Source: Paragorgia papillata (Eukaryota; Cnidaria; Anthozoa; Scleralcyonacea; Coralliidae). Taken from it: a DNA stretch of 64,000 nucleotides. Below are positions 12,304 through 24,222 of this stretch, piece after piece (the stretch's first letter is position 1; every line of letters starts with the position of its first letter). The translations under genes were made by a program, and so were the position numbers. The notes beneath the pieces were generated by a model. That model was not told the DNA's origin. It made no database searches and was given only the letters and a program-made list of their open reading frames with translations. The stretch covers positions 611,001 to 675,000 of the forward strand of contig JAWNZC010000470.1 of the NCBI GenBank assembly GCA_035771165.1. The letters are read 5' to 3'.

Positions 12304-13200
12304 ATGGCGTATGTCACCGACTTGCGCAATAAGGCCAAAACGTGTGAGTTTGGCGACCTTCACGACAGTTTGATACGCGACAGAATTGTATGTGGGATTC
12401 AGAACGATCAAGTCCGTGCCCGTTTGTTGAGGCAAACCGACCTAACCCTGGAAAAAGCCGTCGAAATTGGTCGCGCAGCCAACGTGTGCGAAATACAAGC
12501 CAAATCGCTCACGCAAAGTGATTTGGCGACAGTAGACGGCCAGACGCCCTCAAGTCATCTCGAGAAAATCACGACCAGGGCCGTAGCGATGGGGGGTATT
12601 GGGGGGGTGCGGCACCCCCCCAAATTTTACAAAATTGCAATATTCGGAAAACTCGCGGGTCTATTCGGAAAATTGGCACCTTTTTCTTTAAGACTATTTT
12701 GAAAGATTTGCCAAAATCTACTGATTAAATGAAAAATAAATGTACTGGTGAAAACTTGTCGGTCGAATTTAATACAATAATACTTAGACATTTAAAATTA
12801 CGTTGTCTAAATTCTCCATTCTCGTTCCCAGTGGCCGCCACACAAACGTTGACTCTGGGAATGTGAATATTGCAACTTGCAAGGCTCCCACGGGTCCCGT
12901 CGTCACGCGACCCCTTTGCGGGATGTGAAAGTACGTAACCCGATCCCGACCGCAGCCAGGAAATAATCAGTTACATACTTACAGTTGGCAAAGTTTTGTG
13001 ATTATTATTGCAAGATTCGGGGGGGGGGGAAATTTCATTCGGAAATTTTGGGTTGGCACCCCCCCAATTACGACATGTTAGATACGGCCCTGATCACGAC
13101 AAAGTCCAACGAAATCGTCACCAATCGTGTCCGAATTGTGGAGGTAGTCATCGTCCAAATGAACGTTGTCCAGCCAGTGGAGGCCGGATAAAGACAAACT
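12304..13200 (+). pseudogene. Ty3/Gypsy-like gag fragment split by a MITE
   Basis: Codons from 12304 to about 12570 give a retroviral-type gag segment: ...AKTCEFGDLHDSLIRDRIV...RARLLRQTDLTLEKAVEIG.... After a 517-bp insertion, the zinc knuckle CPNCGGSHRPNERC follows at 13125-13166. The insertion (12576-13092) and its 8-bp duplication account for the break. No protease or RT follows, so this is a relic. It may come from the same family as the integrase relic near 18.3 kb, but that is unproven. Confidence 0.75.
12576..13092. mobile_element. hAT-type MITE inserted in gag, perfect 8-bp TSD
   Basis: Termini CAGGGCCGTA and TACGGCCCTG are inverted. ATCACGAC occurs immediately on both sides (12568-12575 and 13093-13100). 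Runs of G and C near both ends (GGGGGGGTGCGGCACC and GCACCCCCCC) continue the inverted symmetry. Confidence 0.92.
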
Positions 13201-14187
13201 GACACATATTGTCAGATGATACAATGCGTTTTACAAATGCAAATATAATATCTCTTCAATATTAATATATAATATAAGAAAGAAAAAATATTTATCAAAC
13301 GTGAACGAGGGAGACCCAGAATAGGAATGCGATGAAGATCTACCAAATAAGGCTAATATGAACGCGGTTTTCTGGGAAATTTCCATATAATTCCGGAATT
13401 CTAAATACGATTAAACTTCTAACCAAGGTTAAACCAAAGGAGACATGCTGCGCTGCACGCAACACATGGTTGATGACAGACAACTCAAGGTATGCAACGT
13501 AAGCGAAACCCGATAGCGCGCAATCTCATAGTACGCAATAGCGGCGCAGACAGCGTAAGGAGAACAACGAAACGCTACTGAAATTCGCACCAACCGTCCC
13601 ACCTCTCCAACCCTAACCTGAAGTAAAACAATTTTGTATTTCAACCGTTTTCTGATTGGCTATATATCACATTGTCAATTAATGAATTCGTTCCCATGCT
13701 CTTTACTGACTAATGTTTGCGTATAGGTGACTTAAACCAATCAGAAACCTTCCTACTAGTACTACGCAGTAATAGCTTCCTCCGTAGCCGTATATGGGAA
13801 ACTCTATGTCCTCTAAATATGCGCATGTGGGTGACTCTTTTTACCCGCCTCAGAAATCTTGCACGTCAAGCAATGTTTTGGCTGGAATCGGACAAGACGT
13901 ATTGTGTGGGAGAGAGCTGACTGGGCAATCTACAGATCCTAGAATCCTTGGTGCCACAGATCACAGTGACACTAATATCATACTGAAAACAACGCTAAAA
14001 ATTCACAAAACGTACCGGATTGATATGGATCGAAATTGTATGACAACGTCACACTGTTATGTCATGCAATGACAACCCAGTGCAGTGAAAATACCAGTAT
14101 ATAGGATTAATGCACTATACGCTTTGGTGGCGTCATATTATTCCTTAAATTCCATACACAATCAAATACCGCTCACTTGTTGAGAAT
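13201..14187. other. Non-coding stretch
   Basis: No supported gene. Short frames at 13717-13920 and 13794-14072 have no recognisable family. Sequence just before 14188 may be the frame-broken upstream part of the RT relic. Confidence 0.3.
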
Positions 14188-14800
14188 GTGCAGCGGAGGA
14201 CCACCAGATTTATTTTAAATTACCCCAGAAATATGTCATACACCGAGAGACTTGTAAAAACTAACCTTCTCCCTTTAGAATTCAGAAGAGAAGTCTCTGA
14301 CTTGTTACTGTTCCATAAGTCCAGATATGGTCTTGTGTCTATTGATATAAACAATTTCTTGAACACCTTCGTCTCACGCTATAGACACGCACTTTTGACC
14401 CCAATAACTGATAACCTTATATACTTAAGCACTAAGTACAAACAGGATTATTTTAGAAACTCGTACTTTATTAGATCTGCTGAACTTTGGAATACTCTGC
14501 CCTCAGATATAAAAGCCTGTAATTTATTTTCTTCCTTTAAATCTAAACTTATTAACTTGTACCTAACTAAACTACCTACTTGTACTTACGCTATTGATGT
14601 ATGTGTGTGTGTATGTGTATATGTATACCTATGCATATACTTTTTATATTATAATTCTTGTAAAGAGATTGGGTAGCAATTGGGACGTTAGTCCTGTACC
14701 CGATCCCTGCCACCTCTAGTAATGTTCTGTAATTTGTTGATGTATTGTGTATAATTTATTTCTTGTGGCAAATCCATTAAACTAAACTAAATGGCTCATC
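14188..14800 (+). pseudogene. 3' end of a non-LTR retrotransposon (CR1/L2/Jockey-type RT C-terminus)
   Basis: The translation starts QRRTTRFILNYPRN, continues LVKTNLLPLEFRREVSDLLL and ends RSAELWNTLPSDIK...FSSFKSKL. This conserved post-thumb region lies at the C-terminus of many CR1/L2/Jockey-like reverse transcriptases. A (TG)n-like stretch lies at about 14600-14625. A 3' UTR follows, ending near 14790 in CATTAAACTAAACTAAA, a short tandem tail typical of this class. The catalytic RT core is absent, so it is 5'-truncated. A shorter homologous tail (AKLWNSLPGD) follows the TCTG microsatellite at 19078. Confidence 0.8.
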
Positions 14801-15025
14801 GTTTCCAAATGCTTTTGACAAGACATCTTGATTATATAAACTTGGCACAACTCGCTAATAATACTGTACTAGATGTGCACTACTGCACTGTACTAGAAGA
14901 TTCCAGATCGAGTGGTGACGTGTGGACACTTTCGAAACTGTTGTGAACTTCAAGTCGGCTTGTCTTTGTCTGCACACAACGGCATATTCTGTCCTTATAA
15001 ATTCATCCGCATAGTACCGGCATCC

Positions 15026-15192
15026 CTCTCTCCTCCGCAGAGGTTCTTTCGGAGATCGGAGATTCCGGGGATCGTCGGAGATGTGTCGGAATCACCAGCT
15101 GGACATAACGAGTGCGACATATCCGGTGATTCCGACATATCTCCGACGATCCCCGAAATCTCCGATCTCCGAAAGAACCTCTGCGGAGGAGA
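15026..15192. mobile_element. MITE with 10-bp target duplication
   Basis: CTCCTCCGCAGAGGTTCTTT at the left mirrors the right end. ACCGGCATCC is directly repeated at 15016-15025 and 15193-15202. Arms are about 65 bp with an unpaired centre. Confidence 0.88.
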
Positions 15193-15442
15193 ACCGGCAT
15201 CCTGTGAACGAGGTCATAAAAACGAGGTCAGAAGAACGAGGATCCAGGGGGCCTATCCGAAAAACAGCAAAGGGCCTTAGCTGTGTCCGCTCGATCAAAA
15301 CATTGCTCGGGTGTTTAAGAAAACACATGCAGTTGGCAGCGGAGGAATCTAACGCAACAAGAAAGATGCGCCATATTAGGCTGTTTAGGGCTTTAGGCCA
15401 AAGATGGAGGGCCAGTAAACGTGTCGAGAACCTGGCAGAATT

Positions 15443-15585
15443 GACCTTTCCGCGTGAAGTGTGTAAACAACGCGTCGAAAGATTTGATTGGCTCTCGCAA
15501 TACTTTGGACATCCAAAACGTCGGACAACTTAGGACATTCAATCAGATTTGTCAAAAAGGAAGATCACGTGGTCCATTCACTTTA
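15443..15585. mobile_element. GACCTTTCCGC-family MITE, one end lost
   Basis: GACCTTTCCGCGTGAAGTG, GATTTGATTGGCTCTCGC and AGATCACGTGGTCCATTCAC match, in inverted order, the complete copy at 17978-18143. The right terminus is missing. Confidence 0.65.
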
Positions 15586-15827
15586 TTAATATGTGGCAGC
15601 TGAGCATCATGACGATGATTTGTCTTGCATATTTTAATTGATGGTTTTGCGAAAATATTAATCTCCTTACGTTAAAAAGGCTAATAAAAACACCCGACCT
15701 ATGAAAGACCATGCACACTTTCATGTCCGGCAAAACAGATTGATTAGAAACGTTGAAATAACGATATAGATGAAGAAGATTAAGTTAAAACAAGGTCGAA
15801 CTACTGCTGTAGAGAAAAGTATCTGAC

Positions 15828-15903
15828 TGCCCCAAACCGGAATCGAACCGGTCAAGGTCTCTGGTTTAACGTACCAGCGCTCTAACCACTGAGCCATTGG
15901 GAC
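15828..15903 (-). tRNA. tRNA-like sequence, anticodon GTT (Asn-like)
   Basis: Read on the minus strand it folds as a cloverleaf: acceptor GTCCCAA/TTGGGGC, D-arm GCTC...GAGC with A-box TGGCTCAGTGGTTAGAGC, anticodon stem CTGGT/ACCAG around loop ACGTTAA, and T-arm ACCGG TTCGATT CCGGT. The variable loop is long (8 nt), and similar but poorer tRNA-like heads occur near 34700 and 58930. It may therefore be the head of a tRNA-derived SINE rather than a working tRNA gene. Confidence 0.5.
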
Positions 15904-16619
15904 TCACTAGTTCACTAGAGCAGTCAAAAATATCCTTATATCTAATGTTTGAAATGACGGATCACAGAGCAGGCCTGTAGACATTCTAGTTCACTGTACG
16001 GAACGGAGACGTTCGACTACTAAATTCTTACTCCAGAAAAAATATACGAATTGCTAAAAATTTTCATAAACGCCATACATTTGTTAGGGGTAAGGTAGTT
16101 TTCTTGACAGAATTTCAAAAGCAGACAATAAACGAAATTGAAAAGAATTCAAAAGTAAAATTGCAAAGAAATTGACGTCATAGCCTCATAGGATGAAATT
16201 ATGTATTCTAGTATACTATAGGAAATTTGATTTGAAAACGTCATGCAGTTTATTAAGAACATTTGAAGCGTGTTTTTGACAGTTTAATGTAACTGGTAAG
16301 TTGCAGAATTTATCTTATACCGTGTACAACAAGCTTTTCTATATCCTGTGTTAAAAAATAAATTAGGCTGTTTTTGTGGTGGTTCTTAGCTGTTCTAGGT
16401 TTTCACAGTGCTCAGTTTGTAAACAAAATTGGCCGTATATGCCCGTGTAGGGGCCTGGAACTGATGTGCAAAAATGCCTGCCACTTTTCCCCTCACTTTT
16501 TGACTTACAGTCAAATTTTTAAATTCTTGGGTCTCTGAAAAGGTATTTCCAGCATTTTGGGGTCTGTGGCTATTACAGTTTTTACTAATAATGCAAGGCA
16601 CCTTGATTTCTGAGGCCCC

Positions 16620-16900
16620 ATAGTGTATGAGGCCCTGAGGCAAATTGCCCCCCCCCCCCCACCCCTCTTCCCTCTCTCTTGGTAGCCTGGTCAAAGAATT
16701 CATGAATTCATGATAATCATGAATTTTAAAGGAATTGAAACACAACCCTTACCCCAACCCTGATCCTAACCCCACCTCTAATTTAATCACAACACTCCAG
16801 CAACCCTAAAACAGACCCCCAGTGACCTTAAACATAACCACAACCCTCAGAGAGAAAGTCCCATCTCTCAGACCCAAACCACAACACCCTTACTGAATCA
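16620..16900. other. G/C tract followed by C-rich CCCTAACC-like sequence
   Basis: A poly-C run at 16650-16661 is followed from 16740 by loosely repeated ACCCTAACCC/ACAACCCT motifs. These are telomere-like in composition but irregular. No gene. Confidence 0.4.
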
Positions 16901-16969
16901 TTAGCTATATGCTCTTCAGTTTAACACACCTCATGTAGGACAAAGAACCACTTACAATTACCAACTATT

Positions 16970-17110
16970 GCCAATTGAAGGCCATAGGACACTTACTGAT
17001 TACGTATTGGTAATTCTGGGTTCTCTGGTTTTCCTCCCTCCGTAAAATCAACACGTACGTCTTAGATCTCTTAGCTGTTGTGATCTGCGGTTTGAACTGG
17101 TCTGAATTCT
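16970..17110. repeat. SINE-like remnant
   Basis: GGGTTCTCTGGTTTTCCTCC followed by TCCGTAAAATCAAC matches a block at 51212-51260 (GGGTTCTCGGACGGGTTTTC, TCCGCAAAATCAAC). It is therefore a dispersed repeat with a SINE-type tail. Confidence 0.45.
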
Positions 17111-17119
17111 ACATGAGAG

Positions 17120-17970
17120 GATATGCTGCATTGTTACTGCCAAACCGGATGTTCGTTTACCTAGTGACTCGATTTTTACGCTACAACCAGTAGTAATAGA
17201 GGAGAGGTAGATGACAATATTTTTGCCGTTTAGAAGGTACGAAAAACATTTGAAAGTGAAAACTTACGGAATTAAAACGAACCGCCTCTGTGTGAAGCTA
17301 TTTAAAGGATTACCGTCTTCTTTAAACTTGCATTTGCAAGCAAAAATAAGAGCAGACAATCTTTGAAAACAGTTTAAACGTTAAGTATAAAGATTAAACT
17401 GCACATACTTCCTGTTATTTCTTGAATGGGATGAGTAATTTTGGAGAACGAAGCAATTCTATTAGGTGACGTTTTGTCGTTTCACAGTATTAAATATATT
17501 TTGAAATTTAATAAGGCCAGTTGTTTACTATTATATTTTTTTCAAATTTCATAAAACTAACATGTAGAAATTAAAGATACGATAGGGGTAACTTATGTTT
17601 AAATTACCAGGGCTATTTGTATGTTTTAATAACCATATTTGCAGTTAAAAACCTGAATTACAAAATGTACAAAATTTCTATTAGAATTAATAGAATACAT
17701 GCACGATAAAATATATATAAAGTTTTTTCACATCATTGTCAACACAGAAGGAATAAAATTTTTCAATAGCAATCAGTTTTGCATGTTGAATTCATTTGAT
17801 ATTGTGCAAGTTTATATACAGCACTATAAACCATTCATTAAAACTAACTAGGGAGAAATGTTTGCATGCAATTACATTCTCGATTCTTTTTGTAATCTGT
17901 ATAGGCTGATTAGCAAAATTTAATCTGAGATGCTGAAGTAACCAAGATTAACACAATTTGGCTTCTTAGC
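17120..17970. other. AT-rich DNA, nothing recognised
   Basis: No reading frame, RNA or clear repeat supported. Confidence 0.3.
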
Positions 17971-17977
17971 ATATAAT

Positions 17978-18143
17978 AGACCTTTCCGCATGAAGTGAAT
18001 GGATCACGTGATCTTTCTTTTTGACAAATCTGATTGGCTAATATCCAATGTTCGTCCGAAGTTTTGGATGCATGTCCAAAGTTTTGCGAGAGCCAATCAA
18101 ATCTCTCAACGCGTTACCCATGCACTTCATGCAGAAAGGTCTA
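17978..18143. mobile_element. Tc1/mariner-type MITE, GACCTTTCCGC family
   Basis: TAGACCTTTCCGCATGAAGT at the left mirrors ACTTCATGCAGAAAGGTCTA at the right. TA at each outer edge is consistent with a TA target duplication. Confidence 0.75.
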
Positions 18144-18289
18144 TTGGACAAGGACATTGTTTTAAAAGAACAGAATTCCCAGACCGGCCTTAGTCCAGAA
18201 TTGCAGCTGATTTCATCCAGTATGAAAAATCGATCCTACCCTTTCGGTGTGAGACGTAGAAATCTACACATGCAGTGACACGTATGTTA

Positions 18290-18600
18290 CAGCAGCCGAC
18301 ACCGTAGCGAAAATAAAGAATGCCTTCAGATCAGCCAACATGGCATCCCCGACATCCTTATTACCGATAATGGACCACAATTTTATCACTCAAAGCATTC
18401 AAAAGGCTTTCGTCAACTTGAGAATTTGAACATATACATTCCTCTCCAATTTACCCCAAGACGATATCCTAAAGAAATGATGTGACGACGAGTATTTGGC
18501 TCTTCTAAACTACCAGAATACCCCACTCCGGAACGAACACTGCCCTGCACAGCTCAACATGAGTAGAAAGCTCAAGAGAAGAGTTCCATGCTAATGATGC
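18290..18600 (+). pseudogene. Ty3/Gypsy integrase relic
   Basis: One frame reads HGIPDILITDNGPQFYHSKH, the integrase core block around the second catalytic Asp (DNGPQF). It runs to a stop near 18480. A shifted frame then gives LLNYQNTPL...CPAQL, the usual LLxYRNTPLxxxxSPAQL segment further downstream. Both blocks are in the right order but out of frame, so the copy is dead. No LTRs were recognised. Confidence 0.75.
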
Positions 18601-18894
18601 CATCCACATAAACTGAAGTCTAGCATTCCATACTAATGAAGTATTGCAAAAGAAAGCGGTTGGATAGAGAAAATACATGCAAACAGATCACAACCACAGA
18701 CACAGAACAGTTAAAGAAGAAGCGATGTCAGTAGGCACAATAAAACCCCAAAGTCACTCATCATACAGAACAGACCCGAGACCCCCTCCCCCAGCCAAGA
18801 TTTAAAAAAACAACTTTATATAAATATGTGGTGGACGGCGTTAAAGAAGTTATTACCTTCGCCAGGAAGTTATATGTTTACCTGTTTTTGTCTC

Positions 18895-19076
<182 letters not shown>

Positions 19077-19077
19077 C

Positions 19078-19182
19078 AGTGGTGCAAAGTTGTGGAACAG
19101 CTTACCTGGTGATGCAAAGTTATGTAACAGTCTGAGCTCTTTCAAAACATTAATATCGTCTTTTAGTTTCCCACAGTCATAG
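19078..19182 (+). pseudogene. Short non-LTR RT C-terminal relic
   Basis: SGAKLWNSLPGDAKLCNSLS is the same WNxLP motif as in the relic ending near 14560. A 3' tail with AT-rich sequence follows to about 19320. Only the extreme C-terminus remains. Confidence 0.6.
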
Positions 19183-19924
19183 AACATTAAACTATCAAAA
19201 TCTATTTATATTATATTCTTTAATACGTATATACTGTTTTTCTTTTTTTATACATAAAATTCTCGGCTTTCACGAAAAGCAATTTGTAAATAATTGATGA
19301 AATACCGAGATTAAATCAATATCTCTCTGTCTGTCTGTCGTCGTATTTAAAAATTGGATAAGAATTTCATAAAAAAAAATCCAGCTGTAAGTTTCTCTGT
19401 ATAGAAGAAATAAAAAAGAATGTGCTCATTATCTTTATATTATGGAAACTTTATTATTCACAAATTGACAGTTCCATTGTTTATACAATAGAGCAACGAT
19501 GGACCAAGGAACAAGCATTCTCTTTTTTTCTTGTATAATGGCAAGCCCATTTTTCATGCGTACGTGTGTTGGTCTGGTGAACTAGCCTAGTTAGCGGGAT
19601 GATTCGTTTTCAGAATGCGGTCTCTGAGTGCCCTTAGTGCACATGAAATACAGAAAAATTTAGCTTAAAAATCAAGATTAGGATCAAGATTTATATTAGA
19701 GATTAAAGTTAAGATTAGAATTTCGAGGTAACAATTACAATTACAATTAGGATTAGCGTTGGTGATTAGGATTAAGATTAAAATTAATGATTAGGATTAG
19801 AAACATACATAACATCTCGAAAAGGCTCAGAAACATTTTTTGAGTATTTGAGCTTTACGAACGTCTGCCAAATGTTTGTTATATTACACTAAGTTCACAA
19901 ACGTACCATACACAACTACTATAT

Positions 19925-20245
19925 ATAGAGAATAATACATGGATGTGCGGAAATATGAAATTTATTTCGAGTGTTGACCAGGATATCTCACGAGTGAGCA
20001 AAGCGAACGAGTGACATATCCTGTTCAACACGAGAAATAAATTTCATATTTCCAAGCATCCATGTATTGTTCTGTTTATTATATAAAAAATTGCCCTATT
20101 GCCTTGCAAAAATTGCATTAAACTATAATGCTGATTCAGCGATAATCGTCACATATGCGATTATCATAAATAATCGCACATGTGAGATTATCACTTTTAT
20201 TAGTGGCGGAAAACTCAATAAAACACTCTATTTTATATAATAAAT
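19925..20245. repeat. Dispersed palindromic repeat P, copy 1
   Basis: An imperfect palindrome (AATACATGGATG...AAATATGAAATTTATTTC...CATCCATGTATTG) is followed by a second palindrome around GCGATTATCATAAATAATCGC. The same pair occurs inverted at 52228-52505. The window's last 50 bp hold a related TATGAATTTTATCTTCGAGTG. Confidence 0.75.
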
Positions 20246-20269
20246 ACTATTATTTAAAAACAAGAAAAT

Positions 20270-20425
20270 AGATGCCCTGTGTTTATATTGCCTGATGCAA
20301 ACACGAGAGTGAGTTGGGAGTTCGAAAGTTTATGTGAACCCGAGCGAGTGTTTACATAAGTACTTTCGAATTCCTCCAAATTCACTCGAGTATTTGCATC
20401 AGGTAATTATATAAACACAAAGCGT
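20270..20425. repeat. Imperfect palindrome with CCTGATGCAAA ends
   Basis: TTTATATTGCCTGATGCAAA and its near complement at 20390-20415 enclose inverted GTTCGAAAG blocks. Non-coding. Confidence 0.6.
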
Positions 20426-20744
20426 GTTTCAGATTTTTTTCTGAGCTTTAACATCTATATAAGAGCAGCTTGTACCGCAAGAACTAACAATAATATAACA
20501 GAAGCGAGAATTGACCGTACCGAAAACCACAATGCTTTGCGTGCAGTAAATATTGTTTCTTGCAGAATTATTGGTAGATATGGTTTTAAAACGATCAACT
20601 TCGGTAGGAAAGAAGTTCTAGCTTACTTAATTCATCTTAGCATGATAAACAATGTTTAGTTATTATTTGAGCTGATTTGAGGTCACAAAGCGTTGTGGTT
20701 AAATGTACTGCCACCATCTTTTTCGGTACCGTCAATTTGTGGTA

Positions 20745-20850
20745 ACACCACATTTATTATTTATTGGTGAACTTTCGACCTGTTGACTCATGCCTTTATC
20801 AGAACAAATGACAACATCGTGTTGGTTCACGACATATAAATAAAACAATT
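20745..20850 (-). mobile_element. Penelope-like 3' tail remnant
   Basis: On the minus strand GGCATGAGTCAACAGGTCGA and GGTGTTACCAC match the tail at 7284-7386. A further plus-strand copy lies near 22195-22300 (GAGTCAACACG...GTGGTGTTACCAC). Confidence 0.55.
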
Positions 20851-21370
20851 GAACAAGTGAACAACCAAAATCCACGGATTTATATTATAGTACGAAGAAC
20901 TTACGTACAATGGTTATATAGTTTAACGTGTCCTTATCGCTGTAACTATTAATATACACATTTTCACGAAGTAGAAAAAGGAAGTTCCGTTCAACAAAGT
21001 ACAGTCGAGTTAAAAGACACATTTTCGTTTCTCGCCGAATGAAAATATACTTACTATTGTACAATCGAAAACATTTTTTGTCTTATATAACACCAAAATA
21101 GACCTTTCGTTATTGATTTAGTAAAGTTTTAGAACATTTTGTAAAGTTTTAAGTATTTAATCAGATCGAGCATAGAACGTAACCGGGTACAAAAATGGGC
21201 TGGGCTATTCAATACCACGTAATCAATAATCTGCCAATCAAATAACGATAATTTAGTAAAGTGTTATAATACGTTCTAATGTTTCTAACAAGCTGCATTT
21301 TTTATTAATTTTGTTACCAACTTCTAAATACTGAAATCAGTAAAATGGTTCCTCTCAAACAGTGTATTGC

Positions 21371-21678
21371 CATAGGCGTACGAGGCAGGGGGCAGAGAGG
21401 GCAGCTGCGGCCGCCCCAGACGAATGGAAATGTTGCTAAGTCGGGCAAATTTTCAAGCTAAGTCGGGCAAAAATATTGGGGAAAAAATTTAAAAATAGGA
21501 TGAAAATAAGGAAAAGTCATCAAAACAATTTAATATCTGTGTATTGTAGGAGATAAAGTATATTGAACAGGCACTTATAGTGGTTTTTTTATATCAAAAG
21601 TCGGGCAATTTCCGTTTCAGTCTGGCAAAATGTTCTCCGCCCCCCCCCCCCCTATAAATTTGTGCCCGTACGCCTATG
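21371..21678. mobile_element. MITE with CATAGGCGTACG termini
   Basis: CATAGGCGTACG at the left and CGTACGCCTATG at the right are exact inverted ends. Internal AAGTCGGGCAAA is repeated three times. No coding capacity. Confidence 0.8.
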
Positions 21679-21959
21679 TATATTGCTGAAGCGGATAAAA
21701 CAGCTGACGTCGTAATGGTGTATCTGGTTGGTAATAGATTATAAAAGATGCAATGGTGTTGAAAATATAGTGCAAATATTAGGGGTAATGTTTTAACAAA
21801 AACGGCATCTGTTTAAGATATCATAAATAAATTCGAAAATCAACTGTGACTTTAATATTTGTTTGTTCTGAAACACGAAACGTCACATAAAAACACAATA
21901 CACTTTAATAATCCTTAAAGTGAAGTGCTTGAGACATTTATTTGTAGTATCTGCCTGTT

Positions 21960-22062
21960 GTTTTAACTCTTTCCTGTCCGAATTGGTCTTTAGTATTTTA
22001 TTCTGGCTACCCCAGACGATTTTATTCACCTCTGGGGAAGCCCTCGGACAGGAATGAGTTTA
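21960..22062. mobile_element. 100-bp MITE, TTAACTCTTTCCTGTCCGA family, copy 1
   Basis: TTAACTCTTTCCTGTCCGA mirrors TCGGACAGGAATGAGTTTAA. A second copy at 51716-51812 shares CAGACGATTTTATT and CTCTGGGGAAGCCCTCGG. Confidence 0.85.
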
Positions 22063-22574
22063 ATCAGCTCTGAGTCAGCTTCAAAGAAGTAGTTTACTCT
22101 TGTAAGCTGTATATGATTTAAAAAAATATCATCTTTTTCATTAGTCTTTCACCTATTCAGGACAGCAGACTGGTGGTCGAAAGTGGATAAAATTTATTTT
22201 CAACAGAAGCACAAAAGTCTGAGTCAACACGTAGAGAGCTCGGCAATAAATAATACAGTGGTGTTACCACAAATTCTCGTTTCTATTACAAATTTTCAGC
22301 GTGCAAACATTCAAAGAATTAAAGTATTTCTGTCAGCAAACGCCGTATAAATCCTTATGTAATATATTTATTATCAAATGTCTTCACCCGACTGCGTTTC
22401 TTATTCTATCATTTACAGACAGAATGCATGTATGAACAAACATTATATTCAGGCAACTGTACGAGACTGCGAGATGCAAATAGCCAGGCCCAGACATATT
22501 GAGAGAGGGTCACGCTGACCTTTACGCTTTACTAGCTTTTATATACTGTAGCTAAATTTTACAGACAGCTATAA

Positions 22575-22775
22575 GGGGCTGTTTACATGAGCCGCGCTAG
22601 CCAGGATCTCACTGTGGTTTTGAAACTCGCATAAACTAAATGTACAAAGAAGAATTGGTTTAGTTTAGATGTAAACGAACCCTAACGTTAATTCAAATCT
22701 CCTTTTGCGGCCGAGGAAAGAATTTCGGGACACGAGTCAGCCCCTGGGGTAGCCCCAGCTCATGTAAACAGCGCC
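22575..22775. mobile_element. MITE with GGGGCTGTTTACATGAG termini
   Basis: GGCTGTTTACATGAGC at the left mirrors GCTCATGTAAACAGC at the right. This GTTTACA-type terminus is like the Harbinger MITE at 25839. Confidence 0.7.
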
Positions 22776-24222
22776 GGAATGACTTGTAGCGTCAAAATAT
22801 AGTTATATAGTTATAACCTAAAAAATAGGTCTTCAGGATCCAAAAGTTTAAAATTAGACCTAAGATGCAGAGCAACACAACCTTCGTCTATAAATTAGAC
22901 AAGACAATCTCTTCCATCTCTTGAGATGGCATGCAGCCAATGTGAAGTTCATGCAACAATGTTACGAAATAATGTCATAAAACAAGGTACTTAATCATAC
23001 AATTTTTGTAAAAACAAATGTTTAGGCTACCAATGGCAATGTACAGACAAATAAAATTAATGTTAAATAATACTTTTGCAATTATCTTTTGAAGTGATGT
23101 TACTGCAATGGTCAATTTTGTACGCAAAATATTGCCGCAATAAAAGATCTGGTTAAAATAGCATACACCATGCATTCAAAAATGATCACTCATAAAACGA
23201 AACCTAAAAAATCCAATCATGTTTAATGAGTGTCTTTATATATGTGCATGCTATAGAGACACACACTTGCCTTTTTCCCATAAATTTCTTGCTGAATTTT
23301 ACGCCGCTAACGCTAAATTTTTACGTCAATGTCGGCTGGACTTGCTACATGCATATATATGTATGCATGGTTCGTGGTTCAACAGACAATAAACTCGCAC
23401 GCAGTTCGTGTTTTATCATGCACGCCGGGTCTGGCCACTGGCGGGTGTTGTCTGCCGACTATATAGAACAAATAAGCAATTCTTGGAGGGGGGGGGGCAC
23501 CCACACACCCCACCCTAGCTCCGGCGCTGCAATAATATCATAAGAGTTCTAGTGCATGCGGAATGTCTACTCCCCAGTTATAATCATACCTACCGAGAGC
23601 AATTCTGGTACCCTGGTCAAAAAATATTTAGGCGTCCTACCCCGCTTCATGCATGTTTGTCTTATTTTATCAAACTATAAACTAGGCACCCGTGGTAGTC
23701 ATGGTAGTCACATGGTAATCAAAAGGCTATAGAGAACCCCAAAGCAGTAATAAAGCCATAAAGAGTCCAATGCAGTTTCATTAAAAATGGGCCCCTTTTG
23801 GGCATGGGACCCTGGTTAATGAACAAGATGACCCCCCCTTCTCGTAATAAACCGGATTTCTACTAAACAAAAAAAAAATCGCTATAGAGCGACTTTCTTT
23901 GTTTTGTTTTGTTTCGTTTTGTTTTACTAGCTCTCGGCTGAAACTAAAAATCAACACAATTTCTACAAAAAATGTATATCAACACTCCTCGATCAAGTTT
24001 TTTTTATCAACATATAGTTTTAGTTATTAAAAAAAAAGTCTCGTTCGTTATATCAAAGTATAGCGAAAATATAGCGACAAAACGTTTTAATGACATGAAT
24101 TTAACATATATATTAACATATAAACACGGTCTTTAAATGTCGAATAATGCTTTTTGTTTATCAATCAATCACTGATTTAGTGTTAACGTGTAGTGTCCTC
24201 CGGTATATTGCTTGTTGATGAA
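22776..24222. other. 3' flank of bHLH gene 2; no other gene seen
   Basis: AT-rich sequence with a G run at 23487-23496 and TTTTGTTTTG simple sequence at 23899-23925. No coding region supported. Confidence 0.3.

Noticed and set aside
15828..15903. Confident functional tRNA-Asn gene
   Set aside because: The stems pair, but the 8-nt variable loop and tRNA-like SINE heads elsewhere in the window leave a SINE origin open.
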